Made by a program: the position numbers and the translations under genes. 64,000 nt of DNA from Ignavibacteriales bacterium (GTDB lineage Bacteria > Bacteroidota > Ignavibacteria > Ignavibacteriales > Melioribacteraceae), in contig JAIOYW010000012.1 in assembly GCA_021740915.1 (NCBI GenBank), positions 1 to 64,000 on the forward strand, in the 5' to 3' direction. Positions 19,875 to 28,621 of this stretch are shown in pieces. Position 1 is the first letter of the stretch; each line of letters opens with the position of its first letter. The notes below the pieces were generated by a model. The model had not been told where the DNA came from. It saw only the letters and a list, made by a program, of their open reading frames with translations, and did no database searches.

Positions 19875-20463
19875 GAGACAACTCCGGAATGAATTAATGG
19901 ATCATTGATTGAATTTATTATAAAATTATTACGGAATTCTGCTAAAATTCCTTCTGTTATATTCAAGTTTTTGAGCAATTTCTGGAGTGATAAACTATTG
20001 AATTTTTGAGCATTAAACAGTTAAAATACCTTTAAATTTTGAATTTTCACAATATAAATGTCACAAACAATTGATTTTTTAAGAAAACTGTGATTTTCCG
20101 ATAATGAAAATCACCTGTATATCACAATTTTCCGGGAATTTTTAAATACTTAAGGATATTTTGTCGCGTTGGACAGGCATACTTATGCTGCCTTTTCAAT
20201 GCAGAATACGCTTATGTGCCTGATTTTATTGTTCTTTTCACTATTTTGAATCCAATTATTCTCAATTCAGATTGCCCGGCAAGTCCTGGCATTCAATTTC
20301 GAGGGACAGTGGAAAAAGCCGTGTTTTCCGACAAATTATCTTCCTCAGTAAAAATTTCTCATGCTGCAAGATTTGTTTTTGCAAAAAAAAGCAAAGTTTA
20401 ATTTTATGGTTGTCAATATTTCCGGAAAAGTTTAATTTGAGTTCTTTTAAGAACAATGATTAT
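19875..20463 (+). other. Divergent intergenic region (589 bp)
   Basis: It separates the divergently transcribed S1 protease and LIM/DA1-like genes, so it should hold both promoters. It is very AT-rich, with no recognisable gene, RNA or repeat. An in-frame upstream ATG exists at 20272, but the peptide it would add looks non-coding, so I treat 20272-20463 as leader. Confidence 0.4.
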
Positions 20464-21564
20464 ATGTTAACAACTATGAAACTAAAATTCACTGGAATAA
20501 TACTTATCGCCTTATTTTTCCAATGCTCACAAACATTTCTTATTGCACAAACTGTTAAAATTTGCGCAGAATGCAAAAAAGCTATTGAAGGTTCTTTCAT
20601 TGAATACAAGGGTAAATTTTTTCATTCAGAGCATTTCGTCTGCTCCAAATGCAATAAACCTCTTGGAGGGAAAGTATTCTATGAGACAGATGACGGGCTT
20701 TTTGATAAAGAATGTTATGAGGAGTTTATCGCCCCGAGATGCTCATTCTGCGGCAAACCTCTTTCGGATGAATATATTGTTTCCAATGAATTGAAATACC
20801 ACAAATCCTGTTTTGAAAAAAATATTGCCATCCGCTGTGTTATCTGCAGCGAAATAATTGAAGGAACTTACAGCGTAGATCATTGGGGAAACAAATTCCA
20901 CACGGATCATCGGAACGAAATACCGGAATGCAGTTTCTGCGGACGGCTCATGACAAAAGAGATAGCCGGAGGTGGTTTCCGTTATAGCGACGGGACTGAT
21001 ATCTGCAAAGACTGCGGAGAAAATGCAATCAAAGATATTTCCCGCGCCCGCAAGATCACTCAACAGATCAGATTGCAGCTTGAAAAGCAGGGGATTAAAA
21101 TCCAGTATGGCGATATTCCTCTGAAACTTGTCGGCAGGGACGAGCTCCAGGAAGATGAAAAGACCGATGGACATAAAACAAGAGGTATCACCCATCAAAA
21201 ACTGACATATACCAATAAGTCTGTCAGTTCGCGCAATATCTCCATCTCTCTTCAGTACGGTATGCCTGAACTATCCTTTGTTGCAACGGCAGCTCACGAA
21301 TTAATGCATGTTTACCAGTATCTCAATTCTCCTGACAACAATAATCCGGCATTATGTGAAGGTTCGTGCAATTTTGCATCATATCTGATACTCCGGGAAA
21401 ATGATGATAAACTGGCGACATATATACTGAAATCTATGGAAGAAGATGAAGACCCGCATTACGGAGCCGGTTATAGAAGAGTTAAAGCGATGGTTGAGAA
21501 AAAAGGCATTGCTTTCTGGCTGGAATCACTAAAAAAAAGTAAAAGTTTTCCATCTGGTTACTAA
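20464..21564 (+). CDS. Secreted LIM-domain zinc metallopeptidase, DA1-like family
   Basis: About 366 residues from the ATG at 20464 (an alternative is 20476). The start is placed by the signal peptide (LKFTGIILIALFFQCSQTFLIAQ). Residues ~35-90 form a LIM zinc finger (CAECKKAIEG...HSEHFVCSKCNKPL...CYEEF) and ~95-200 hold further LIM-like Cys/His pairs (CSFCGKPL, CVICSEII, CSFCGRLM, CKDCGE). The C-terminal ~160 residues are a metallopeptidase with HELMH zinc ligands in ATAAHELMHVYQYL, a third ligand probably Glu in LCEGSCNFASYL, and an end block DPHYGAGYRRV...FPSG. That order (LIM, LIM-like, HExxH, E-G-C block, YG-G-R block, F-P end) matches plant DA1 peptidases, although here the protein is exported and has no ubiquitin-interacting motifs. 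Substrate unknown. Confidence 0.85.
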   Translation: MLTTMKLKFTGIILIALFFQCSQTFLIAQTVKICAECKKAIEGSFIEYKGKFFHSEHFVCSKCNKPLGGKVFYETDDGLFDKECYEEFIAPRCSFCGKPLSDEYIVSNELKYHKSCFEKNIAIRCVICSEIIEGTYSVDHWGNKFHTDHRNEIPECSFCGRLMTKEIAGGGFRYSDGTDICKDCGENAIKDISRARKITQQIRLQLEKQGIKIQYGDIPLKLVGRDELQEDEKTDGHKTRGITHQKLTYTNKSVSSRNISISLQYGMPELSFVATAAHELMHVYQYLNSPDNNNPALCEGSCNFASYLILRENDDKLATYILKSMEEDEDPHYGAGYRRVKAMVEKKGIAFWLESLKKSKSFPSGY

Positions 21565-21751
21565 GGCAAAATTAGTTTATATTTTCAGAGCAGAATGATA
21601 AAAACGAAATACTATTTAAATGACATAAGAATTGTGGTTGACTATTTAAGAAATTAACAGGGTCACAGGTGAGATTGCAACTCCTCTTCGCCGGGTAATA
21701 GCCTCAGCATCCTGTTGATATAAAATTGCCGCTTAACCTTCCAGCTTATTA

Positions 21752-22537
21752 TTAAATATAAGGCAAATCACCTTTTTTTGCCAGTGATAACTCAAGAATC
21801 ACTTCACTTAGTTCTTCAATGATCCTGCTGACATATTTTTCCCCTTTTTCAAATGAAGCAAGAGAAGGATCTCCGGAACCGAGATCGGGGTGGGATGCCC
21901 TCCATGGGCGGGGTGTCCATACTCCTTTTTTACTAAGTCCTTTTATCTTAAATGGTATCCTTTTTCCAGAGCCTGCATCCTCCATATTTACAAGTTCAGG
22001 TGTAAGGTATAACATCATGCTGGTTTCCAATTCCCCGGCATGATCTCCGTGTTTCTCAAAATTTTCCGCAACAAATTCAGGAATCATTTCGTGAATATTC
22101 ACAAGAACAATAAGCATACCTGTCTCAAGAATAAGATCGCGGATCAGTGGAATAAAATTGTTGCCGCCGTGAGTATTCACCAGGAGTAATTTGTCAATGC
22201 CCTGCCTTTTTAATGAGAAACTAACATCCCTGAGAATAGCTAATGCCGTTGTTGTTGAGATATGAATAGTTGATATCTGATCTAATTGCTGGGCATTATT
22301 CCCGTAAGGTACTGGAGGCAGAACAACAGATCTTGCACCCAGCAGATTTGCCTTTTCGGCTGCTCTGCATGATATCGCCTCAGCCTGCAGATAATCCGAC
22401 CCATACGGGAGATGATTATTATGTGCCTCAGTTGCGCCCCATGGCTGGATTGCCAGGTTTGGCAGACTTTCAAGCAATTCATTATAATGAATATCACGGA
22501 GTGCCGGGCTAATTCTTTTTTGTTTTTTCACAGGCAT
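21752..22537 (-). CDS. Creatininase-family amidohydrolase
   Basis: 261 residues with the creatininase-fold metal-binding motifs: QPWGATEAHNNHLPYGSD (Glu, His and Asp ligands near residues 37-49), LLVNTHGGNN and GDHAGELETSMML. Family members hydrolyse cyclic amides such as creatinine or act in cofactor pathways (MftE-type peptidases, FAPy deformylases); the substrate cannot be told from sequence. It is a stand-alone gene on the minus strand. The 187-bp gap separating it from the DA1-like gene holds only weak inverted-repeat structure. Confidence 0.85.
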   Translation of the reverse strand: MPVKKQKRISPALRDIHYNELLESLPNLAIQPWGATEAHNNHLPYGSDYLQAEAISCRAAEKANLLGARSVVLPPVPYGNNAQQLDQISTIHISTTTALAILRDVSFSLKRQGIDKLLLVNTHGGNNFIPLIRDLILETGMLIVLVNIHEMIPEFVAENFEKHGDHAGELETSMMLYLTPELVNMEDAGSGKRIPFKIKGLSKKGVWTPRPWRASHPDLGSGDPSLASFEKGEKYVSRIIEELSEVILELSLAKKGDLPYI

Positions 22538-22571
22538 TGGAGTATTTCCGTTTTTTGTCCCTTTTAAAATA

Positions 22572-22599
22572 GAAAAGTCCGGAATAAACCGGACTTTTC
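22572..22599 (-). terminator. Rho-independent terminator after the outer membrane protein gene
   Basis: A perfect 11-bp stem, gaaaagtccgg/ccggacttttc, with loop aataaa, 23 bases beyond the stop of the 22622-23668 gene. The arms are A/T-tailed, so it could act in both directions. Confidence 0.8.
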
Positions 22600-22621
22600 A
22601 AAAAATATGCTAATTGGAATC

Positions 22622-23668
22622 TTATTGACCGAAAAATGAAAGACCAGCGCTGATAGTGTTAATATCAGACATCTTATAATCAACGTTAACATTCAGGAAG
22701 ATAAGTTTCATTGCGATACCAACCGTTGCACCAAAACCATTCTTGCCTTCGAGATCAAACTTAACACTTGAAGTCTGAGGACCAACCGGTGTATCAAAGT
22801 TATAATCATAACTGACTGTGGTTGTTGAATTTTCAAGTGTCAAACTTGCATAAGGAGTAAAACTGATGATAGCGCCAAATGTTCTGCTGGCAAAAATACC
22901 ATACTGCGTAGCTGATGTTTCGAACACATCGCCAACTTTCATTGACTGTGTGAAGAATCCAACACCGAGGTCAACCGGCAGGGGCATTTTTAACCATGCG
23001 CTTGGATTATGAATAAGACCAAATCCAAAGAATTCGAATTTGCCAAGGTCGCCAAGATCGATACTGGGCAGATAACGGAAAGATGCGTTTGTTCCGAAAA
23101 CAGTACCGACATTAAGCTGAGGCGCTACTGTGGGAAAGAAACTCAGATCCTTCAGATAACCTTTCACCTGTTCAACTGTAAGATCATACTGCGCTACGTT
23201 TTGTCCCTGGATTGTTGCTCCCGGAAAGTTAACATTAAGATATTCAGCATCGCTTCCAACGATTGTCGGACCAGTAAAAGTTACAGATTGTTCAGCGGAT
23301 AACAATTCATTCTTAATGCTTGAGTAAAAAGGATTTGATGTGCTGATCCCGGAATTTGCAAGAATTTCAGCCGCCTGTGCATCAGTGAAGCGGAACGATC
23401 CTGTTGCGTTGAAAGTTTTATCTTCATCGCCGAACATCGATCCCATAGCAATAATCTTGATTCCGAAATGGAAGCCGAAAAGATCGGTTGGAACTCGTGA
23501 AACCCAACCGCTGTTTAGATTGGATCCGAATCCGGAAATAATAGGATTAACATAAGCAGAAGCAGCATCTGACGAAAGCCCCGAAAGAGTTTCCTGTAAA
23601 TCCTGTGATTTAACCTGTGCAGCGAAAATGAAAACTATCGCTAAAAATAGTGAAACTGTTTTTTTCAT
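22622..23668 (-). CDS. Outer membrane beta-barrel protein, DUF6588-like
   Basis: 348 residues: signal peptide MKKTVSLFLAIVFIFAAQVKSQ, then a beta-rich sequence with PIISGFGSNLNSGWVSR and HFGIKIIAMGSMFGDEDKTF, the start characteristic of the DUF6588 family of FCB-group outer membrane proteins. The C-terminus (ISAGLSFFGQ) ends in alternating hydrophobic residues with a near-terminal Phe, as expected for a barrel strand. The function of the family is unknown. It has one of the few strong Shine-Dalgarno sequences here (AGGAGG at 23671-23676, minus strand), suggesting high expression. Monocistronic. Confidence 0.75.
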   Translation of the reverse strand: MKKTVSLFLAIVFIFAAQVKSQDLQETLSGLSSDAASAYVNPIISGFGSNLNSGWVSRVPTDLFGFHFGIKIIAMGSMFGDEDKTFNATGSFRFTDAQAAEILANSGISTSNPFYSSIKNELLSAEQSVTFTGPTIVGSDAEYLNVNFPGATIQGQNVAQYDLTVEQVKGYLKDLSFFPTVAPQLNVGTVFGTNASFRYLPSIDLGDLGKFEFFGFGLIHNPSAWLKMPLPVDLGVGFFTQSMKVGDVFETSATQYGIFASRTFGAIISFTPYASLTLENSTTTVSYDYNFDTPVGPQTSSVKFDLEGKNGFGATVGIAMKLIFLNVNVDYKMSDINTISAGLSFFGQ

Positions 23669-23832
23669 GATTCCTCCTGTGGAATATTTTATGTTTATAA
23701 AAACATCAACATCTGTGCCAATTTTGTTTTTTATCGTTTCAGCACTTATAATATGTAGTTCAGTCGTTTTTTTGCGACGATTATGCGTTTTGTTTGTCGC
23801 TCAAATAAAACATCATTAAAATAAAAGGATTA

Positions 23833-23846
23833 TTGACAATAGTCAA
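23833..23846. promoter_or_regulatory. Perfect inverted repeat TTGAC-N4-GTCAA, candidate CRP/FNR-type operator
   Basis: A 14-bp perfect palindrome with a 4-base centre, in the 298-bp gap between the divergent outer membrane protein and SGNH genes. It is one base per half-site away from the FNR consensus TTGAT-N4-ATCAA. It lies about 120 bases upstream of the SGNH/MBOAT operon and 165 upstream of the outer membrane protein gene. The regulator is not in the window; the assignment is an inference from the half-site sequence. Confidence 0.35.
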
Positions 23847-23966
23847 AGTATTTTTCGGAACTTTAGAGAGTTTGTGATTTAAAAACTCTGGAATTAGTAA
23901 TTTTTAATAAAAATTGTTAACTTTAAAGGCATCGAATAACCCCAACGATTTTCAGGTCTTTTATCA

Positions 23967-24677
23967 ATGAAACAATATTATTTATTGACAATCCCTTTAA
24001 TTTTTGCCGGCTTCATCTCGTTTTCACCAAACTCGGATACCGGAAAGAAGGTAAATGCGGCTAATCCGGCAGCAGCCGATACTGCTTTATACTTGAAAAA
24101 TCCTAATTATTCGCATGAGATCGGGTTATATAAAGCTTATAAACTTAAAGACGCTACAGTTGTAATGCTTGGCAACTCGATAACCCACGGGGCAAACTGG
24201 AACGAACTTCTTGGCAGACCAGATGTTATTGAGCGCGGTATTCCCAGTGATGTGCTTGAAGGATTCCTCGACAGAATGGATTATATTTACGATCTGAATC
24301 CAAAGGTCTGTTTTATTATGGGAGGAATTAACGATATTTACAACTGGGTTTCTGTTGATGCGCTTATGATAAATTACATCCGTGTTATCAGGAGCCTGCA
24401 GCTTAAAGACATCGTCCCGGTGATTCAATCAACACTATATGCCGGGCAGGATTGGCCTAATTCCTTTGACCGCAACAAGGAAGTAACTAAGTTGAATGGT
24501 CTTCTCAGGATTTATTGCAAAAAGAACAATCTGGAATTCATTGATCTGAACCGTCTGATGTCCAGAGATAATTATCTTAAGCCGGAACTCACTGTTGACA
24601 ATCTTCACCTTAACGGTAAAGGATACAGGATTTGGGCTGATGAAGTTGAAAAAGTTCTAAAAAAATTAAACTTATAA
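23967..24677 (+). CDS. Secreted SGNH/GDSL hydrolase
   Basis: 236 residues: signal peptide (LLTIPLIFAGFISF), block I Ser in VMLGNSITHGANW, block III Asn in MGGINDIYNW, and block V Asp/His in VDNLHLNGKGYRIW. All four SGNH blocks are intact, so it is a probable periplasmic esterase or acetyltransferase. It is the first gene of a three-gene operon with a second SGNH-like protein (25-bp gap) and an MBOAT acyltransferase. In such modules the SGNH proteins move acyl groups between the MBOAT product and an envelope glycan. Confidence 0.85.
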   Translation: MKQYYLLTIPLIFAGFISFSPNSDTGKKVNAANPAAADTALYLKNPNYSHEIGLYKAYKLKDATVVMLGNSITHGANWNELLGRPDVIERGIPSDVLEGFLDRMDYIYDLNPKVCFIMGGINDIYNWVSVDALMINYIRVIRSLQLKDIVPVIQSTLYAGQDWPNSFDRNKEVTKLNGLLRIYCKKNNLEFIDLNRLMSRDNYLKPELTVDNLHLNGKGYRIWADEVEKVLKKLNL

Positions 24678-24702
24678 CATCTATAATCAATCAGGAGAAA
24701 AA

Positions 24703-26154
24703 ATGGAGGAGAAAAACTACAGGAATTATCCTGTATATCTTTTCGCAACAATAATCGCGCTTCTTTACGTAATATCTTTCCTTCCGAAAGAACAGCAGAT
24801 TTTCGGAGTTCATCTGCGTCATGTGGATATTCTATCGGATCTGAAACAGCCGGCTGAAGAAGCCCAAAAGGAAACAATAGATCCATATGAATATAAAGGT
24901 GAAGATTTCTGGAAGAAAGATAACTCAGGAAATATCACAGGAATGTCCCCGGTTTATGCATCAATCGGCGGTTTTGATTTTATTCAGGCACTGATCTCCG
25001 CAGCCTCTAATTCAGCCCCGGTTGCTGATCCGCAGTTTAAGAATCAGGAACTCAACGGCAATACCGATCAGATGAGTTACTTCTATAATAATCTGAAAAA
25101 TGCCGCAAAAAAACCTGTCAGAATTGCTCACTTTGGTGATTCTATCATAGGCGGCGACCTTATTACTATGGACATAAGGGATAATCTGCAAAAAGAATTC
25201 GGCGGTCAATCCCCAGGTGTTCTTGCTATAACTTCACAGGACATCAAATTCCGTATGACTACCGAGCACTCTTTCGCATCTGATAAATGGCAGACTGTGG
25301 ATATTAACCGTAACCCCAAGAAACTCCCTATGGTTGCAAATGGAAGCGTTGCAATTCCAAAAGGTGGAAGCTGGGTCGAATATGCAGTTACACCGCATTA
25401 TAAAAATCTAAACGCATATAAAACAGTTAAAATTTATTATACCGATGCAAAAGCTTCATCAATTAATTATTCCTTTGATGGCGCTCCGGCAAAATCTGTT
25501 GCTCTGAACACAAATGCCGGTGTGCAGGAGCTTGTATTAAATGCACCCAAACCTGCAAAAAAGGTTCGTATTGAGTTCCCTGTTGAAGGGCAGGCTAATG
25601 TTTTTTGTGTCAGCCTTGAAAATGGAGGCGGAGTTATAGTTGATAACTTTTCTTTCCAGGGACAAACCGGTGAAAATCTCACAAGACTGCCGCTTGATCT
25701 TCTTCAGCAGTTCAACGGCTACATGGATTATTCCCTTGTGATTCTTCAGTTCGGATTGAACGTTATTGACAAAATTGAAAAAGATCCTGCCGGATACGAT
25801 AAAAACATGGTTGAGGTTGTTAAATATCTCAAACAGGCTTTCCCGAAAGCATCATTTGTTATGATGGGAGTTAATGACAAAGGATTCAAAAAAGGCGCAA
25901 ATATTGTGTCTGATCCAAGTGTTCTCAAGCTGCTTGCCGTACAGCAGTCAATTGCAAAAAACGCCGATATAGCTTTCTGGAATCTGTTCGAAGCAATGGG
26001 CGGAATGAATTCAATGGAAAGCTGGGTCAAAGCCAATCCCCCGCTTGCATCTTCTGATTACACTCATTTTAATGATCAGGGAGCCAGAAAAGTGGCTGAT
26101 CTCTTTAGCGCCGCTTTGATTGATGGCTACAAAGAGGCTAAAAATAAACGTTAG
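24703..26154 (+). CDS. Membrane-anchored SGNH-like protein of an O-acylation module
   Basis: 483 residues. An N-terminal transmembrane anchor (YLFATIIALLYVISFLP) leads into a periplasmic domain. IAHFGDSIIGGD holds the block I Ser, VILQFGLNVID is in the block III position, and YTHFNDQGARKVADLF holds the Thr/Asp-x-x-His-like block V. A beta-rich insertion (~210-320, jelly-roll-like) separates blocks I and III, as in AlgJ/AlgX/PatB-type and bimodular GDSL acetyltransferases. An AGGAGA Shine-Dalgarno precedes the ATG. It is followed 27 bases later by the MBOAT gene. Likely function: accept acyl groups exported by the MBOAT protein and attach them to a cell-surface polysaccharide or peptidoglycan. 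Confidence 0.8.
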   Translation: MEEKNYRNYPVYLFATIIALLYVISFLPKEQQIFGVHLRHVDILSDLKQPAEEAQKETIDPYEYKGEDFWKKDNSGNITGMSPVYASIGGFDFIQALISAASNSAPVADPQFKNQELNGNTDQMSYFYNNLKNAAKKPVRIAHFGDSIIGGDLITMDIRDNLQKEFGGQSPGVLAITSQDIKFRMTTEHSFASDKWQTVDINRNPKKLPMVANGSVAIPKGGSWVEYAVTPHYKNLNAYKTVKIYYTDAKASSINYSFDGAPAKSVALNTNAGVQELVLNAPKPAKKVRIEFPVEGQANVFCVSLENGGGVIVDNFSFQGQTGENLTRLPLDLLQQFNGYMDYSLVILQFGLNVIDKIEKDPAGYDKNMVEVVKYLKQAFPKASFVMMGVNDKGFKKGANIVSDPSVLKLLAVQQSIAKNADIAFWNLFEAMGGMNSMESWVKANPPLASSDYTHFNDQGARKVADLFSAALIDGYKEAKNKR

Positions 26155-26181
26155 TCCATACCTTTAAAAGCGGATCAGAAT

Positions 26182-27648
26182 ATGCCCGACGTTTTTGAAA
26201 GATTTAGTGAGCTGCTCGTCTATAATTCAGGCGAGCCGCTTATTTTTAACAGTTCCTTTTTTCTTTTTTTCTTTTTTTTCTGCGTACTTTTCTATCAGTT
26301 CGTAGTTAATCATAAACGTGCAAGAGTCTTGTTCCTTATGACTCTGTCCCTCTACTTTTATTATAAATCGAGCGGCTTTTATTTTGTGCTCGTTATTATC
26401 AGCTCAATTATTGATTTTGTTGCCGCAAAGTGGATTGTTGCGACAGAAGTGCAGACAAAGAAGAAGTCTTTGCTGATTCTTAGTCTGGCAACCAATCTTG
26501 GTCTGCTGGGTTACTTTAAGTACACGAACTTTTTTATTGACACTCTTGCCTCTGCAAATATAGCCCAATTAGATTTCTACGATATTTTCCTTCCTGTGGG
26601 CATCTCATTTTTCACTTTTCAGTCGATGAGCTACACAATAGATGTTTACAGGGGCAAATTGGATGCTGAGAAAAGCTTTTTTGATTTTCTCTTTTTCGTA
26701 TCTTTCTTTCCGCAGCTTGTTGCCGGCCCTATTGTGCGCGCTTCGGATTTTCTGCCTCAGATACATAAAAAAATCATCGTTTCAAAAGCCGATATCGGCA
26801 GAGCAGTATTTCTGATTGCCGCAGGACTTATTAAAAAAGCGATAATTGCTGACTATATCTCAGTGAATTTTGTTGACAGAGTTTTTGAATGGCCTGGTCG
26901 CTACACCGGATTTGAAAACCTGATGGCTCTTTACGGCTACGCTCTGCAAATTTATTGCGATTTTTCAGGATATTCCGATATGGCAATTGGTCTGGCGCTT
27001 CTTATAGGCTTTAAGCTGCCTATCAACTTCAACTCTCCATATCAGGCGGCAAGCATTACAGAATTCTGGCGCAGATGGCATATTTCTCTTTCTTCGTGGC
27101 TGAAAGATTATCTTTATATAACTCTTGGCGGTAACCGTAACGGTAAATTCAGGCAGTATGTAAACCTTGCTGTCACAATGCTGCTTGGTGGTCTTTGGCA
27201 TGGAGCAAACTGGAAATTTGTTGTCTGGGGCGGCATTCATGGCCTTGTTCTTGCAATAGAGAAATTCCTGAATTTCCCTGCGTGGGTCGGTAAAAATAAA
27301 ATCACCCGCATAATCGGTATTCTTATAACATTTCACATCGCTAATTTATGCTGGATATTTTTCAGGGCTGATTCATTTGAAACCGGTATGATAATGATCA
27401 ATCAGATTCTCTTTTTCTTCAACGGATCTATTCTGTGGCAGTTCCTGCAGGGTTATCCTTATGTTACCCTGCTGATCATTGTTGGATTTGTTCTGCATTT
27501 TATGCCCCCTTCAACAGAGGCAAGAATGGAGAAAATTGTTACTTCGATGCCGCTGGTGGTTCAGGCTATTTATCTCGTAGCCATTGTCTGGCTGGTTGCA
27601 CAGGTTAAAACTGCCGGCATCCACCCGTTCATTTACTTCCAGTTCTGA
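26182..27648 (+). CDS. MBOAT-family membrane O-acyltransferase (AlgI-like)
   Basis: 488 residues, about 10-12 transmembrane helices, with the MBOAT signatures FWRRWHISLSSWLKDYLYI and GGLWHGANWKFVVWGGIHG; the His in LWHGANW is the presumed catalytic residue. By family it moves acyl groups (usually acetyl from acetyl-CoA) across the inner membrane to partner SGNH proteins, here encoded just upstream. The N-terminus contains a run of T-tracts (about 26250-26280) encoding FFLFFFFFCVLF. A strong terminator follows directly, defining the end of the operon. Confidence 0.9.
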   Translation: MPDVFERFSELLVYNSGEPLIFNSSFFLFFFFFCVLFYQFVVNHKRARVLFLMTLSLYFYYKSSGFYFVLVIISSIIDFVAAKWIVATEVQTKKKSLLILSLATNLGLLGYFKYTNFFIDTLASANIAQLDFYDIFLPVGISFFTFQSMSYTIDVYRGKLDAEKSFFDFLFFVSFFPQLVAGPIVRASDFLPQIHKKIIVSKADIGRAVFLIAAGLIKKAIIADYISVNFVDRVFEWPGRYTGFENLMALYGYALQIYCDFSGYSDMAIGLALLIGFKLPINFNSPYQAASITEFWRRWHISLSSWLKDYLYITLGGNRNGKFRQYVNLAVTMLLGGLWHGANWKFVVWGGIHGLVLAIEKFLNFPAWVGKNKITRIIGILITFHIANLCWIFFRADSFETGMIMINQILFFFNGSILWQFLQGYPYVTLLIIVGFVLHFMPPSTEARMEKIVTSMPLVVQAIYLVAIVWLVAQVKTAGIHPFIYFQF

Positions 27649-27652
27649 TTTT

Positions 27653-27677
27653 AAAAGCCCCGCCCGACGGGGCTTTT
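27653..27677 (+). terminator. Rho-independent terminator of the SGNH-SGNH-MBOAT operon
   Basis: A perfect 10-bp stem, aaaagccccg/cggggctttt, with loop cccga, continuing into a T-tract (ttttttatttatt), 5 bases after the MBOAT stop. Confidence 0.93.
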
Positions 27678-27839
27678 TTATTTATTGAATATCAGGAAAC
27701 CTAATTAGTGGAGGTGCATTTTAGTAGTATTGATGATAATATCTGTTTTCCATAAATCCTCTGATTCGTTGCCGATGCTATAAACATTTGTTGCTGTTTT
27801 GGTCTTTTTTCCTAATTTTACATATAACCGGAGAGCAAA

Positions 27840-28619
27840 ATGAAAGTATATGAAAACATAAAAGTTTCCAGGATACACAATCTATCAATAATTACGCTTG
27901 ACCGTCCGGAAGTACTGAATAGTATTGACTCGCAGATGGCGGAGGAATTTATTGCAGCTCTCGAAGACCTTTCGACTGATGCGGATACGCGTGCAGTTAT
28001 GATCCGCGGAGAAGGAAGAGCCTTCTGCGCCGGACAGGACCTCTCTGATGCAATAAAAATTAATGATATCGGATCCATTATCGATAAGTATTATAACCCA
28101 ATCATTCTTACAATCCGCAGAATGGAGAAGCCCGTCATAGCTGCTGTCAATGGAATTGCTGCTGGCGCAGGAGCGAATATCGCTCTTGCCTGTGATATCG
28201 TCCTCGCGTCTTCCGGCGCTTCCTTTATACAGGCATTTTCAAAGATCGGACTGATCCCCGACAGCGGCGGCACCTGGTTTCTGCCCCGGCTTGCCGGTTT
28301 TAATCTGGCTTCTGCTCTTATGATAACGGGCGACAAATTATCGGCAGAAGATGCTTTTCGTTATGGAATAGTTTACCGCGTTTTTGAAGCTGAAAATTTT
28401 GCAGAAGAGGCTGAGGCATTTGGTTTGAAAATATCGGCTATGCCTACAAAAGGAATTGCCTTGACAAAAAAGGCGCTCAACGAATCATTTAAAAATGATC
28501 TGAAAACACAACTGGAACTCGAAAAATTCTTGCAGATACAAGCTGCTGATACCGAAGATTTCAGGGAAGGAGTTGAGGCTTTTCTCCAGAAGAGAAAGCC
28601 TGAATTCAGGGGAAAATAA
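27840..28619 (+). CDS. Enoyl-CoA hydratase/isomerase, PaaG-like
   Basis: 259 residues of crotonase fold. The oxyanion-hole loop is GRAFCAGQDLSD. The segment SKIGLIPDSGGTWFLPRLAGFNLASALM places Asp where PaaG (2-(1,2-epoxy-1,2-dihydrophenyl)acetyl-CoA isomerase) has it and Glu-type hydratases do not, and GDKLSAEDAFRYGIVYRV also fits PaaG. No other phenylacetate genes lie nearby, so the physiological substrate may instead be a fatty acyl-CoA. A GGAGAG Shine-Dalgarno precedes the ATG. The amidohydrolase gene starts 2 bases after its stop, so they are probably co-transcribed. Confidence 0.75.
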   Translation: MKVYENIKVSRIHNLSIITLDRPEVLNSIDSQMAEEFIAALEDLSTDADTRAVMIRGEGRAFCAGQDLSDAIKINDIGSIIDKYYNPIILTIRRMEKPVIAAVNGIAAGAGANIALACDIVLASSGASFIQAFSKIGLIPDSGGTWFLPRLAGFNLASALMITGDKLSAEDAFRYGIVYRVFEAENFAEEAEAFGLKISAMPTKGIALTKKALNESFKNDLKTQLELEKFLQIQAADTEDFREGVEAFLQKRKPEFRGK

Positions 28620-28621
28620 AA

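Noticed and set aside
20272-20463. Upstream extension of the DA1-like gene to an ATG at 20272
   Set aside because: The added residues are compositionally odd, and the signal peptide starts only at 20464, which makes the longer start unlikely.
21656-21716. Possible structured RNA closed by AACAGG/CCTGTT between the DA1-like and creatininase genes
   Set aside because: Only the outer 6-bp arms pair well; no known RNA family motif is present and the inner part does not fold convincingly.
26250-26285. T-tracts in the MBOAT gene as a phase-variable or frameshift site
   Set aside because: The frame is intact through the tracts, and they encode a plausible hydrophobic helix (Phe-rich), so there is no evidence of slippage.
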